Assembly: GCF_001280305.1 (NCBI RefSeq)
Contig: NZ_CP012623.1
Span: 868,001 to 932,000, forward strand
Reading direction: 5' to 3'
From: Hymenobacter sp. DG25A
GTDB lineage: Bacteria; Bacteroidota; Bacteroidia; Cytophagales; Hymenobacteraceae
Length of the DNA: 64,000 nt
Both the position numbers and the translations under genes were made by a program. Below are positions 18,507-27,439 of the stretch, one piece after another (the first letter of the stretch is position 1; each line of letters opens with the position of its first letter). The notes beneath the pieces were generated by a model. That model was not told the origin of the DNA and made no database searches. It was given only the letters and a program-made list of their open reading frames with translations.

Positions 18507-18624
18507 GCCGGAAAGGTTTGGCCCGAATTTGGTCTATACCCTGCCAAATGCCTGCTGAATGGTGCCCCGGTACCGTTTGGCAGGCACTCCGGTAGTTTCC
18601 GGCAGATCTAAATATTGTCCTCCC

Positions 18625-20055
18625 ATGAAAAAGTCCTTCTTTCGAAACCTCAGCGTGGGTGCTTTACTGGCACTTTTGCCGCTGCTAAGCTCTTCCACCA
18701 CGGGCGCCACCGTGCATGCCGCTGCTCCGGTACAGGGCGCCCAGCCCGACCCACAGGTAGTAGCCATGTTTGGCCTGCTCAATAACACGGCCCTGCAGAA
18801 GTTTATGGACGAAAAGGGCAGTGCCATGGGCCGCGTTTCCGACCGTCCGGCGGATGTAAAAGGCTTCACCGTGCTGGATTCTCCCGTTATCAACGCCTTT
18901 GCCACCCCCGATGGCCACGTGTATTTCACACGCGGTATTCTGGCTTACTTCAATGATGAAGCCCAGTTTTCCGGGGTTTTGGGCCACGAAATAGGCCACA
19001 TTACGGCCCACCACGGCCAGAAGCAGCAAACCCGCAGCACCGTGGCAGGAATTGGATTCCTGTTGGGCTCTATTGTGGCGCCCCGCCTGATGCAGTCGGT
19101 GGGCGGTGTGGCCCAGCAGGTAGTAGGCCTGGGCATGCTGAAATATGGCCGCAATGATGAAACGGAGGCCGACCAGCTGGGTGTGAAGTACTCGACCAAA
19201 ATCGGGTTTGATGCCTCCCACATGGCTGATTTCTTCCAGACCCTGCAGCGCACCGAGCAAGCCAGCGGGGCGGCCAGCATCCCCACGTTCCTCTCCACTC
19301 ACCCCAACTCCGCCGACCGCTACAGCACAGTGAAAAAGCTGGCGGCCCAGGCCAAGCAGAACGTTGGCGGGCGCCAGCTGGCCGTGAACCGGAACCAGTA
19401 CCTGCGCCGCATCGATGGCCTGGTATATGGCGAGGACCCGCGCCAGGGCTACGTGGAAAACAGCGTGTTTTACCACCCCGAAATGAAATTCCAGTTTCCG
19501 GTGCCTCGTGGCTGGAAAAGCCAGAACTCGCCCCAGCAATTTCAGATGGCAGAGCCCAATGGCAAAGCCGTTCAGATTCTGACCCTGGCCCCCGGCAACT
19601 CCCTGGACGAAGCCGCGCAGGCACTGGCTAAACAGCTGAATCTACAGTCGCCGCAGGCCAGCCGCACCACTATCAACAGCTTCCCCGCGCTGGCCATTCA
19701 GGGCGACCAGGTAGGGCAGCAGGGCGTAACAGCCAGCACGTTGAGCTACCTTATTCAGGATGGGAAGACCATCTATGCCCTTATTGGTCTGTGTGCCCCG
19801 CAGACGTTGGGCACCTATGGCCCTTCGTTTCAGAACACGGCTAAAGGCTTCCGCCGGCTGACGGATGCCGCTAAAATCAAAAAAGCCCCAGAGCGCATCC
19901 GCATCCGCACGGCCAAAGCCGGCCAGACGCTGGCCAGCGCCCTGGCCGCCAACGGCATTCCTGCCCGGCGCTACGAGGAGCTGGCTATCCTGAATGGTAT
20001 GAAAACCTCCACCAAGCTGTCCTCGGGCATGCTGTTTAAGGTGGTGGGCAAGTAA
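18625..20055 (+). CDS. M48 family metalloprotease, secreted paralogue, second of two
   Basis: A 476-residue paralogue of the preceding protease. HEIGH is at residues 121-125 after ATPDGHVYFTRG, and ETEADQLGVKY provides the expected third ligand. Similarity to its neighbour runs through the whole length, including the C-terminal LysM-like tail, so this is a tandem duplication. It differs in the N-terminus: a signal peptide with a likely signal peptidase I site after VHAA and no lipobox, so it should be soluble in the periplasm while its partner is membrane-anchored. The MKKSFFRNLS start is favoured by the signal peptide. A hairpin follows the stop codon. Confidence 0.92.
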   Translation: MKKSFFRNLSVGALLALLPLLSSSTTGATVHAAAPVQGAQPDPQVVAMFGLLNNTALQKFMDEKGSAMGRVSDRPADVKGFTVLDSPVINAFATPDGHVYFTRGILAYFNDEAQFSGVLGHEIGHITAHHGQKQQTRSTVAGIGFLLGSIVAPRLMQSVGGVAQQVVGLGMLKYGRNDETEADQLGVKYSTKIGFDASHMADFFQTLQRTEQASGAASIPTFLSTHPNSADRYSTVKKLAAQAKQNVGGRQLAVNRNQYLRRIDGLVYGEDPRQGYVENSVFYHPEMKFQFPVPRGWKSQNSPQQFQMAEPNGKAVQILTLAPGNSLDEAAQALAKQLNLQSPQASRTTINSFPALAIQGDQVGQQGVTASTLSYLIQDGKTIYALIGLCAPQTLGTYGPSFQNTAKGFRRLTDAAKIKKAPERIRIRTAKAGQTLASALAANGIPARRYEELAILNGMKTSTKLSSGMLFKVVGK

Positions 20056-20071
20056 AAGGTAACTTATCAAC

Positions 20072-20122
20072 AGCTGAGTCCCCGTTGGCCCCGAATCTCT
20101 TGGGGTCGACGGGGGCTCAGCT
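20072..20122. terminator. Hairpin between convergent M48 and mlaE-like genes
   Basis: Arms AGCTGAGTCCCCGT (20072-20085) and ACGGGGGCTCAGCT (20109-20122) pair with one G-T wobble, with a second internal stem (GGCCCC / GGGGTC). It lies between two convergent stop codons and can serve both; no long T-tract is present. Confidence 0.65.
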
Positions 20123-20163
20123 ATTTACAATGGGTATAAGAACTTCCCCGGACTTGGGGGTTG

Positions 20164-20928
20164 CTAATTAAAGCCCAGTAGGTTGCTGATTTGTACGGCC
20201 AGTAAATCCAGGACGAAAATGACCAGCGACGATACCACCACCGCCGAGTTGGCGGCACGGCCCACACCTTCGGTTCCTTCTTGGCAATAGTAGCCCTTAT
20301 AGCAGCCAATGATGCCAATTGCGAAGCCGAAAAAGAAGGTTTTGAGTAAGGCCGGCAGCACGTCGCCAAATGTGAGAGGCTTCAGAATGTCATTCGTGAA
20401 CATCAGCAGGGGAGTTACTGTGTGCATGTTCACGCCCAGGTATGCCGCATACAGTCCAATAGTTGCCGCCAGAATAGAAAGTATAGGCATCATAAGGGTG
20501 GTAGCCAGTACCCGCGTCACTACCAGATACTTAAAGGGGTTGGAGCCCGATACTTCCATGGCATCAATCTGCTCTGAAACGCGCATGGCGCCCAGCTCGG
20601 CACCCATATCTGAGCTGACTTTACCGGCTACCATTAACGCGGAAATCAGTGGTGCCACTTCGCGGATGATAGTGAGCCCGGCCATGGCCGGAATCCAGGA
20701 CTCCGCTCCAAATGTGACCATAGTAGGGTGGAGGCGCAGCGTAAGCACCAGCCCCATAATAAAACCCGTGATGCTGACCAGGGGCAACGACTGGTAGCCC
20801 ACCACATAGCACTGGTACAGAAACTCCTGCACCTCATAGCGCGGACGAAACACCTCCCGGAAAAAGCGCCACACAAAGCGGGCCATTCCACCGGTTTCAG
20901 CCAGAAAATGATGCTTGGATGCCGCCAT
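20164..20928 (-). CDS. MlaE-type ABC transporter permease
   Basis: A 254-residue permease of the MlaE/YrbE family, which forms the membrane core of phospholipid or lipid ABC transporters together with the MlaF ATPase and MCE protein MlaD. Landmarks are the N-terminal amphipathic helix, the run GFIMGLVLTLR, the conserved block REVAPLISALMVAGKVSSDMGAELGAMRVSEQIDAMEV, and the last helices with IGCYKGYYCQEGTEGVGRAANSAVV. The start MAASKHHFLA is chosen because family members begin near it; an upstream Met adds 29 basic residues. No ATPase or MCE gene is next to it, so its partners must be encoded elsewhere or upstream of another locus. Confidence 0.9.
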   Translation of the reverse strand: MAASKHHFLAETGGMARFVWRFFREVFRPRYEVQEFLYQCYVVGYQSLPLVSITGFIMGLVLTLRLHPTMVTFGAESWIPAMAGLTIIREVAPLISALMVAGKVSSDMGAELGAMRVSEQIDAMEVSGSNPFKYLVVTRVLATTLMMPILSILAATIGLYAAYLGVNMHTVTPLLMFTNDILKPLTFGDVLPALLKTFFFGFAIGIIGCYKGYYCQEGTEGVGRAANSAVVVSSLVIFVLDLLAVQISNLLGFN

Positions 20929-21073
20929 GAAAGCTCGGATAAAGGATACCTGGCAGGTAAGGCGCCTGCCACTCTTACATCTGGTTCTATACGGCAGATA
21001 GCCAGGCCGGGACATGGGTAGGGGTAAGATTCGTGCCCCGGCGTTTGGAAAGAGTGCGGTGTATCAGCCTATA

Positions 21074-21118
21074 TACCACAAACGCCCCGCTCGGCATCCG
21101 GGCGGGGCGTTTGTGGTA
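21074..21118 (-). terminator. Hairpin downstream of ychF
   Basis: A perfect 17-bp inverted repeat (21074-21090 and 21102-21118) with an 11-nt loop lies 35 bp beyond the ychF stop codon. It lacks a T-tract but is the strongest fold in this gap. Confidence 0.7.
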
Positions 21119-21152
21119 CTATAATGCTTCGACAATCTGTGTCGAAAGCCTA

Positions 21153-22253
21153 CTACACGTTAAAGCGGAAGTGCATAATGTCGCCATCCTGCACCACGTA
21201 TTCTTTGCCTTCCACGGCCATCTTACCGGCTTCCTTAATTTTAACTTCGGTTTTATATTCCTGGTAATCGGCCAGCTTAATCACCTCGGCGCGGATAAAG
21301 CCTTTCTCGAAGTCGGAGTGGATAACACCGGCAGCGGCGGGGGCTTTGTCGCCGCGGTGGATGGTCCAGGCGCGTACTTCCTGCACGCCGGCGGTGAAGT
21401 AGGTAATCAGGTTCAGCAGCTCGTAGCTGGCCCGGATGAGCTTGTTCAGGCCGGACTCCGTGAGGCCGTACTCGCCCAGGAACATTTCCTTTTCCTCGGG
21501 GTCTTCCATGTCCGCAATCTGCTCTTCAATAGCAGCCGAAACCAGAACCACCTGCGCATTTTCAGCCTTCACATGCTCCCGCAGGGCATTTACGTGCTTG
21601 TTGCCATCGGTGGCAATGCTGGCCTCGTCCACATTGGCCACGTAGATTACGGGCTTAATGGTGAGCAGCTGCAGATCAGCCACGGCCTCCAGCTCGTCTT
21701 CGCTGGCCGTTACGGCGCGGGCATTCTGCCCGGCTTCCAGCGCAGCCTTAAAACGCTGCAGCACCACCACTTCTTTCTTGGCAACGGCGTCACCGGCTTT
21801 GGCGCTGCGCTCTGATTTGGCCAGCTTCTTATCGATGCTTTCCAGATCCTTCAGCTGCAGCTCCGTGTCGATAACGTCCTTATCGAACACGGGGTCTACG
21901 CCGCCGGCCACGTGCACAATGTTGGGGTCATCAAAGCAGCGCACCACGTGAATGATGGCATCCACCTCGCGGATGTTGGCCAGGAATTTATTGCCCAGAC
22001 CTTCGCCTTTGGAAGCACCTTTTACCAGGCCGGCAATGTCCACAAACTCAATAATGGTGGGCAGCACGCGCTTGGGGTTCACCAGGGCTTCTAGGATCTG
22101 TAGGCGCTCATCAGGAACGGTAATTACGCCCACATTGGGCTCAATGGTGCAGAACGGATAGTTGGCCGATTCGGCCTTGGCGTTCGAAAGAGCGTTGAAC
22201 AGCGTGGATTTGCCCACGTTCGGCAAACCGACGATTCCGCAGCGAAGACCCAT
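21153..22253 (-). CDS. ychF: Redox-regulated P-loop ATPase YchF
   Basis: A 366-residue Obg-family ATPase (also called EngD/OLA1). The P-loop GLPNVGKST is near residues 9-17, the switch segments follow ([17 protein letters not shown]), and NVDE takes the place of the NKxD specificity motif, which explains ATP rather than GTP preference. A coiled-coil insert ([21 protein letters not shown]) and the C-terminal TGS domain ([34 protein letters not shown]) are in place. Length is typical. YchF binds ribosomes and the proteasome-like or catalase partners in stress control. An exact -7 box lies 65 nt upstream and a hairpin follows the gene. Confidence 0.96.
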   Translation of the reverse strand: MGLRCGIVGLPNVGKSTLFNALSNAKAESANYPFCTIEPNVGVITVPDERLQILEALVNPKRVLPTIIEFVDIAGLVKGASKGEGLGNKFLANIREVDAIIHVVRCFDDPNIVHVAGGVDPVFDKDVIDTELQLKDLESIDKKLAKSERSAKAGDAVAKKEVVVLQRFKAALEAGQNARAVTASEDELEAVADLQLLTIKPVIYVANVDEASIATDGNKHVNALREHVKAENAQVVLVSAAIEEQIADMEDPEEKEMFLGEYGLTESGLNKLIRASYELLNLITYFTAGVQEVRAWTIHRGDKAPAAAGVIHSDFEKGFIRAEVIKLADYQEYKTEVKIKEAGKMAVEGKEYVVQDGDIMHFRFNV

Positions 22254-22317
22254 ATTTCTTTATGTCTGAGTGTTTGAAAGCAAATAAGTGAAGAAGGCGG
22301 TTAACCTAATTCGGGGG

Positions 22318-22325
22318 CAAAGGTA
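22318..22325 (-). promoter_or_regulatory. -7 promoter box of ychF
   Basis: On the minus strand this reads TACCTTTG, an exact TAnnTTTG match, about 65 nt upstream of the ychF ATG. No clear -33 element was found. Confidence 0.55.
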
Positions 22326-22392
22326 GGGCGTTTTGGGCGGCTTTGCTGCCTGTTTCGCAAAACAGCTTACTGGACAGCCAAGGCCCAACAAA

Positions 22393-22425
22393 GCGGCGCG
22401 CCACGGTAGAAACCGGGCGCGCCGC
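22393..22425 (-). terminator. Hairpin downstream of the PUR-protein gene
   Basis: A perfect 10-bp GC-rich inverted repeat (GCGGCGCGCC at 22393-22402, GGCGCGCCGC at 22416-22425) followed on the minus strand by TTTGTT. It lies 55 bp beyond the stop codon at 22481. Confidence 0.65.
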
Positions 22426-22480
22426 CAGATGCAGGATGCAAATGAAAAGAGAGTAAGGTGTGTTTCGCTAGGCTGCGGTA

Positions 22481-22813
22481 CTAGAAGTTGTCTTCATTGC
22501 GGTTGAACGAGTCGCCTTCGTACTGACGGGGGCGGTCCAGCTCGGCTACTTCTTCCTCGGTCAGCAGCTCTTCGCGTACGTAGTCCACGGCGTCCTGCAG
22601 CGCGTCTACAAACTTGAGGAAATCTTCTTTATATAGGAAGATTTTGTGTTTCTCGTAGGAGAAAGTATCGTCGTCGCGCAGCTTACGTTTGCTCTCCGTA
22701 ATGGTGAGATAATAGTCCTGTCCGCGTGTGGCTTTCACGTCGAAAAAGTAGGTGCGCTTGCCTGCTTTAATACGTTGAGAGTAGATTTCTTCCTGATCGT
22801 GACGGTCTTCCAC
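22481..22813 (-). CDS. PUR family DNA/RNA-binding protein (DUF3276)
   Basis: A 110-residue single-domain protein of the bacterial PUR-alpha family, widely conserved in Bacteroidota and reported to bind single-stranded nucleic acid. The family pattern is clear: IYSQRIKAGKRTYFFDVKATRGQDYYLTITESKR followed by KHKIFLYKEDFLKFVDALQDAVDYV and an acidic, disordered C-terminus. Start is a GTG codon; there is no ATG in frame nearby, and family members begin at this point. It is monocistronic, ending in a hairpin. Role in vivo is not established. Confidence 0.92.
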   Translation of the reverse strand: MEDRHDQEEIYSQRIKAGKRTYFFDVKATRGQDYYLTITESKRKLRDDDTFSYEKHKIFLYKEDFLKFVDALQDAVDYVREELLTEEEVAELDRPRQYEGDSFNRNEDNF

Positions 22814-23076
22814 GGTTTCTACAATAGAGTTGATTTATTCTAAGATGTTTGAATTTCAGGACAAAGTAACCACTTATCTGTAGATATAAAAATTTTAAGT
22901 CGCGCTTTTCCAGTAGCCGCCGGTAGGCCCTGCCTTTTGTCCGTAGCAGGCCCGTAAGCCGGAAGCCGACGGGCGGCATCGGACGCAGCTTTTGTGCCGC
23001 TTATGCGTTGATGAAGTAAGGCAAACATTCTCTGGCTGCCTATCTTTCGCTTTTGACTGATTTTAATGCCTTCATT

Positions 23077-23991
23077 ATGGCCCAACCCATCGACCTAGCC
23101 GCTATCCGCTCTTTTGAGAATCTGGAATTTCTGGCCCGGCAGCTGGTAGAAGGCTTTATTACGGGCCTGCATCAGTCGCCCTACCACGGGTTTTCCGTCG
23201 AATTCTCGGAGCACCGCCTCTACAACCCCGGCGAAAGCACCCGCCACCTGGACTGGAAAGTGTTTGCCCGCACCGATAAGCTCTTTGTGAAGCGCTACGA
23301 GGAGGAAACCAACCTGCGCTGCCACCTGCTGCTGGATGTAAGCCCCAGCATGTACTACCCCAGCCCCGGCCACGATAAATTGCGTTTTTCGGTGCTGTGC
23401 GCCGCCGCCCTGGCCACGCTCCTGCAAAAACAGCGCGACGCCGTGGGCCTCGTCACCTTCGCCGACCAGGTGGAGCTGCAAACGCCCGTGCGCTCCACCA
23501 GCACCCACCGCCACACGCTGCTGCTCACCCTGCAGCAGCTTCTGGAGCGCCCCGTGCAGCGCCGCCCCACCGATGTGGCCGGCGTGATTCACACCATCGC
23601 GCAGCAAATCCCGAAACGCTCGTTAGTCATCATCTTCAGTGATATGCTGGGCCGCGCGCCGGAGGAGCAAACGCAGGCCCTGGCCGCGCTGCAGCACCTG
23701 CGCCACCAACAGCACGAGGTGCTGCTTTTCCACGTGATGGACCGCGCCACGGAGTCGGATTTTGCCTTCCAGGACCGGCCTTATCTGTTTGAGGATGTGG
23801 AAACCGGCGAAACCATCAAGCTGCAGCCCGCCCAGGTGCGGGAGCAGTACCAGGCCGCCATGCGCCGCTATGAGCAGGAACTGGCCCTGCGCTGCGGTCA
23901 GTTTAAGATTGATTTTGTGCCCGTTGATATCCGGGAGCCGTTTGATAAGGTGCTATACGCCTACATGATGAAGCGCGGCAAAGTGCGGTAA
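23077..23991 (+). CDS. DUF58 domain-containing protein (VWA-like)
   Basis: A 304-residue cytosolic DUF58 protein. The hallmark YNPGESTRHLDWKVFARTDKLFVKRYEEE is present near residues 42-70, followed by a von Willebrand A-like fold with a MIDAS-like motif LLLDVSPSMYY (Asp-x-Ser-x-Ser). DUF58 proteins usually act with MoxR AAA ATPases in assembling or activating membrane complexes; here the moxR gene is not adjacent. A start at the second Met (MAQPIDLAA) is used because the first eight residues of the longer frame are not conserved. It converges with the MBL gene with 9 bp between stop codons. Confidence 0.9.
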   Translation: MAQPIDLAAIRSFENLEFLARQLVEGFITGLHQSPYHGFSVEFSEHRLYNPGESTRHLDWKVFARTDKLFVKRYEEETNLRCHLLLDVSPSMYYPSPGHDKLRFSVLCAAALATLLQKQRDAVGLVTFADQVELQTPVRSTSTHRHTLLLTLQQLLERPVQRRPTDVAGVIHTIAQQIPKRSLVIIFSDMLGRAPEEQTQALAALQHLRHQQHEVLLFHVMDRATESDFAFQDRPYLFEDVETGETIKLQPAQVREQYQAAMRRYEQELALRCGQFKIDFVPVDIREPFDKVLYAYMMKRGKVR

Positions 23992-24000
23992 GCCGCGCCT

Positions 24001-24807
24001 TTATTCCGCCAGCAGGCGGATATACCGTTCGGCTGACTTTCGCACGCCTTCTTTAGCGCCGGTTTGTATGGTGGTGCGGCCCCACCAGGCACCGTAAATC
24101 CGGTCGTAGGCGAATGGCTCCACGGCTGCTACAATGTGCTGCACCTTGGCCGCGGAAAGCGGCAAAAGATTGGGGTAGCTGTACATAAAGCTCACAAAAG
24201 GCTGCGCGGGTACCACCTGAATAATGTCGCCGGTGAGCAGCGCGCCGCGGCCTTCAGCGCCGGCAGGCCAGTGCAATACCGTGCCGCCGTCAAAATGACC
24301 TCCGCAGCGGATCAGGGTCAGGTCATCCAGCAAGCGCAGGGTTTCGCCTTCCCAGAGCTGCACCACTGGGTCGGGGCGCATCACCCACTGGCGGTCGGCG
24401 GCGTGCAGGTACACGGGCACGTTGCCGAAAGCGCGGCTCCACTCCACGTTGGTGGTGTAGTAGTGTGGGTGGGAAATGGCAATGGCGGACAAGCCACCCA
24501 GGCCCTGAATAATATCGATGGTGGCCTCATCGAGCAGAGAAATACAGTCCCAGAGCACATTGCCCGCCGGAGTGCGCATTAGCAGGGCCCGTTGGCCAAT
24601 ACCAAAATCGGGCACGGTGCCAATGCCGTACAGGTTGGGCTCTTTGCGGCGGAAGCTGTTGCGGTGCTGCTGGCGTAGCCGGGCAAGCGTGGTCCACTGC
24701 TGGCCGCCCGGGGGCAGGTACTGGCGCTCATCCTGGCAAATAGGGCAGGAGGCAGGCACTGCTTCTGAAAACTGAGTGCCACAGGTGACGCAGATATAGT
24801 TTTCCAT
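24001..24807 (-). CDS. MBL-fold hydrolase-like protein with N-terminal zinc ribbon
   Basis: A 268-residue protein. Residues 1-30 contain CVTCGTQF and CPICQDE, two CxxC knuckles typical of a rubredoxin-like zinc ribbon. The remaining part is a metallo-beta-lactamase fold, but the HxHxDH metal motif is altered to SHPHYY, so the Asp and the third His are missing; further His residues (CGGHFDGG) persist. The gene is third in an apparent operon (phosphoesterase, glycosylase, this protein) with gaps of 6 and 35 bp. Activity cannot be assumed. Function unknown. Confidence 0.82.
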   Translation of the reverse strand: MENYICVTCGTQFSEAVPASCPICQDERQYLPPGGQQWTTLARLRQQHRNSFRRKEPNLYGIGTVPDFGIGQRALLMRTPAGNVLWDCISLLDEATIDIIQGLGGLSAIAISHPHYYTTNVEWSRAFGNVPVYLHAADRQWVMRPDPVVQLWEGETLRLLDDLTLIRCGGHFDGGTVLHWPAGAEGRGALLTGDIIQVVPAQPFVSFMYSYPNLLPLSAAKVQHIVAAVEPFAYDRIYGAWWGRTTIQTGAKEGVRKSAERYIRLLAE

Positions 24808-24842
24808 CGTAAAAAAGTAAGCAGGTTCAGAAACCGGGTAGG

Positions 24843-25463
24843 TCAGCTGCCGGGCTCATTATCCAACGACTGCCACAGATATTTGCTGGCCAGGGTGCGG
24901 TGGGGGCGCCAGGCCTCGGCAATTGCCGTCATGCGCTGGTGCAGGGCCCGGCCGGTTTCTTCCAGGCCGTAGTGGCGGCGCATGGCGTTTTGAATGCCCA
25001 GGTCGCCTTCCGGGAATACGTCGGGCTGGTCCAGGGCAAACATCTGGAGCATTTGCGCCGTCCAGCGGCCCACGCCTTTTATCTGGGTCAGGTGCTGGGT
25101 AAAGGCGTCTGCATCCAGCTGGCTGAGGTGGCTGTGGTTGAGCTGGTCGCGCTGGGCAAACTCGGCAATAGCCCGCAAATAGCCCGCCTTCTGACGGGAA
25201 ATGCCTGCCGCCCGCAAATCCTCATCCGACATGGCCAGGATAGCGGCCGGCTCGGGGTAGCCATCGGGCGGAAACAGGGCCTGCACCTTGCGCCAGATGG
25301 CGGCCGCGGCTTTGGTGGAAATCTGCTGGGACACAATAGCCCGGAGCAGCGCCAGGTACAAATCCTCGTGGGCGCTGGGCCGGATTGGCCGCCCTTGTTT
25401 AATCAGGCCCGCCAGCACCGGGTCGGCCTGGGAAAGATGGTGGATAGGATCAGAAACAGCCAT
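24843..25463 (-). CDS. DNA-3-methyladenine glycosylase 2 family (AlkA-like, HhH-GPD)
   Basis: A base-excision repair glycosylase of about 206 residues, removing alkylated bases from DNA. The helix-hairpin-helix IKGVGRWTA and the catalytic Asp in FPEGDLGI (about residue 154) are seen at the correct spacing for HhH-GPD enzymes; no iron-sulfur cluster cysteines follow, in keeping with AlkA/MAG type. The start is set at MAVSDP, three codons after a first ATG at 25472; either may be right. It is the middle gene of a three-gene minus-strand unit with the phosphoesterase 15 bp upstream. Confidence 0.9.
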   Translation of the reverse strand: MAVSDPIHHLSQADPVLAGLIKQGRPIRPSAHEDLYLALLRAIVSQQISTKAAAAIWRKVQALFPPDGYPEPAAILAMSDEDLRAAGISRQKAGYLRAIAEFAQRDQLNHSHLSQLDADAFTQHLTQIKGVGRWTAQMLQMFALDQPDVFPEGDLGIQNAMRRHYGLEETGRALHQRMTAIAEAWRPHRTLASKYLWQSLDNEPGS

Positions 25464-25478
25464 CAGCAACAACTAAAA

Positions 25479-26129
25479 TCAGCCAACGTCGGCCTGGTGA
25501 GTGGAAACAAAAATGGTGTCCAGCAGCTGCCCGGCCGCGCTGATGCGCACCGCCGAGAGGCCCTGCCCATAGTAAGCGCCGGTGTCAATATTCAGCACAT
25601 TGGCAGTAGCATCAAACTCCGGGGTGCCCGTGGTGGGGGTGTGCCCAATGACCTGCAGCTTGCCCACATTGCGCAGGGGGCCGCGGCGCCAGAGAATCCC
25701 ATCGGGGTTGTCCTCATCCATGGGGTTGGGCGTATCAGCCAAGCCCGCGTGGCTGACCAGCACGTGCTCATTCTCCCAGAACAGGGGCCGCTCCGCCAGC
25801 CAGTCCAGATGCGGGGCCAGCCAATCCCGGTGCTGGCGGTACTGCTGCTCGGTGCTGAGGCCGCCCCAGCTCAGCCAGCCGGGGTAGGGGCCGGTGGGGC
25901 CATAATGCCGGAGCAGGCCGGCCTCGTGGTTGCCTTTCAGGAATACAGTCTGGTCCGGGTGCTTCTCGCTGAGCTCCAGGGCCACCTGCACGGTTTCCGG
26001 TGCAAAGCGGCCACGGTCTACTAGGTCACCCACCTGAAGCAGTAGCTCCTCAGCTGGCTTCCAGTGCTGCAGCACCTCCAAAAAGGTGTAGTAGCAGCCG
26101 TGCACATCGCCCACAATAAACAGGTTCAT
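25479..26129 (-). CDS. Metallophosphoesterase, serine/threonine phosphatase-like
   Basis: A 216-residue calcineurin-type phosphoesterase. All metal-binding motifs are seen: GDVHGC at the N-terminus, GDLVDRG, GNHEAG, and later VIGHTPT (His ligand). This set matches the bacterial PPP family, including ApaH-like and PrpA/B-like phosphatases. The start MNLFIVGDVHG places the first motif directly after the initiation codon, as in the family; the longer frame adds 27 residues of no similarity. It leads the unit with the AlkA-like and MBL genes. Confidence 0.9.
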   Translation of the reverse strand: MNLFIVGDVHGCYYTFLEVLQHWKPAEELLLQVGDLVDRGRFAPETVQVALELSEKHPDQTVFLKGNHEAGLLRHYGPTGPYPGWLSWGGLSTEQQYRQHRDWLAPHLDWLAERPLFWENEHVLVSHAGLADTPNPMDEDNPDGILWRRGPLRNVGKLQVIGHTPTTGTPEFDATANVLNIDTGAYYGQGLSAVRISAAGQLLDTIFVSTHQADVG

Positions 26130-26246
26130 CTGGCCGGCAAGTAAGGAAAAGATTCCACAAGGAAATAGTACCACACCCGGTAGGGCCTTGCTGCCTTTCC
26201 TGCGGGCCACCGACCGGGTTTATGGCAGGTGTAGTAATTTGCGCTC

Positions 26247-27419
26247 ATGAAGTTTTTTACGCGTGGTATTCCACTAGAGGCGCTGGCAGAAGGTGGCCGC
26301 CTGGCCGGCTTACTCCTGATTGGGGCTACCATCCTGTCGTTGGTACTCAGCAATACGGCGGTGGCCCCGGCCTATACCGGTTTCTGGGAACAGGAAATAG
26401 GCCCGGTCTTTCTGCAGAAGTCCATCAGTCACTGGATAAACGATGGCCTGATGGCTGTTTTCTTCCTGCTGGTAGGCTTAGAAATCAAGCACGAGCTGGT
26501 AGATGGGGAGCTGACGGAGCCCCGCAAGGCCATGCTGCCCGCCCTGGCCGCCATAGGTGGAGCCGCCATGCCGGCCCTGATTCACTGGTATTTTACCCGC
26601 GGCACGCCCGCCGCCACAGGCTGGGCCATTCCCACGGCTACGGATATTGCGTTTTCGCTGGGTATCCTGGCCCTGCTGGGCTCCCGGGTGCCAGCAGGCC
26701 TGCGCGTTTTTCTCACGGCGCTGGCCATTATTGATGACCTGCTGGCCGTTATCGTTATAGCTGTTTTCTATACTGATAAGCTGTACGTGCCCTATTTATT
26801 GGGGGCCGCGGGCTTGGTGTTAGGCCTGTATCTGCTGGGGCGCTGGCGTAAAGACTGGCTTTGGGCCTTTGCCGTGCTGGGTATTCTGCTGTGGTACTGC
26901 ATGCTCAAGTCCGGGGTGCATGCTACGGTGGCCGGCGTACTGCTGGCTTTTACTATTCCGTCGCATCATATCCGGCGGCTTTATCATGCGCTGCATAACC
27001 CCGTTACCTACGGCATTCTGCCGCTTTTTGCCCTGTGCAATACGGCCATTACGCTTAAGGCCGGCGTTGGCGTCGAGCTGGTGTCGCCGCTGGGGCTGGG
27101 AATTATGCTGGGGCTGGTGATTGGCAAGCCGGTGGGTATCGGGCTGAGCTCCTGGCTGCTGGTGCGCAGCGGGCAGGCGGCCTTGCCTACGGGCGTAAGC
27201 TGGCTGCAGATGCTGGGGCTGGGTTTTACGGCCGGAATCGGCTTTACCATGGCCATTTTCATTGCCACGCTTTCCTTCCGCCAACCCGAGCTGGTAGACG
27301 TAGCCAAGCTGGCCGTGTTGGGCGGCTCCGTGCTGGCCGCCAGCATAGGGGCACTTATTCTGCTGCGGAGCCCGCAAGTGGCTACTGCCGGGCCGGAATT
27401 AGTATCGGGACGGCAGTAG
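26247..27419 (+). CDS. nhaA: Na+/H+ antiporter NhaA
   Basis: A 390-residue NhaA-type antiporter with 12 transmembrane helices, exporting Na+ (or Li+) in exchange for protons. The transport-site pair is seen in LAIIDDLLAVIVIAVFYT, two adjacent aspartates equivalent to D163/D164 of the E. coli protein. The characteristic block GLMAVFFLLVGLEIKHELVDGEL and the IPTATDIAFSLGIL helix are in place. Length matches the family. The start MKFFTRGIPLEAL is typical of Bacteroidota members. It is separated by 117 bp from a divergent phosphoesterase gene and converges with the threonine aldolase gene. Confidence 0.97.
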   Translation: MKFFTRGIPLEALAEGGRLAGLLLIGATILSLVLSNTAVAPAYTGFWEQEIGPVFLQKSISHWINDGLMAVFFLLVGLEIKHELVDGELTEPRKAMLPALAAIGGAAMPALIHWYFTRGTPAATGWAIPTATDIAFSLGILALLGSRVPAGLRVFLTALAIIDDLLAVIVIAVFYTDKLYVPYLLGAAGLVLGLYLLGRWRKDWLWAFAVLGILLWYCMLKSGVHATVAGVLLAFTIPSHHIRRLYHALHNPVTYGILPLFALCNTAITLKAGVGVELVSPLGLGIMLGLVIGKPVGIGLSSWLLVRSGQAALPTGVSWLQMLGLGFTAGIGFTMAIFIATLSFRQPELVDVAKLAVLGGSVLAASIGALILLRSPQVATAGPELVSGRQ

Positions 27420-27439
27420 CCACCTGTAGCTTTCAGGGC

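Noticed and set aside
24900..26024. A 374-codon plus-strand reading frame opposite the AlkA-like and phosphoesterase genes
   Set aside because: It spans two real genes on the other strand, both with intact catalytic motifs, and has no recognisable feature of its own.
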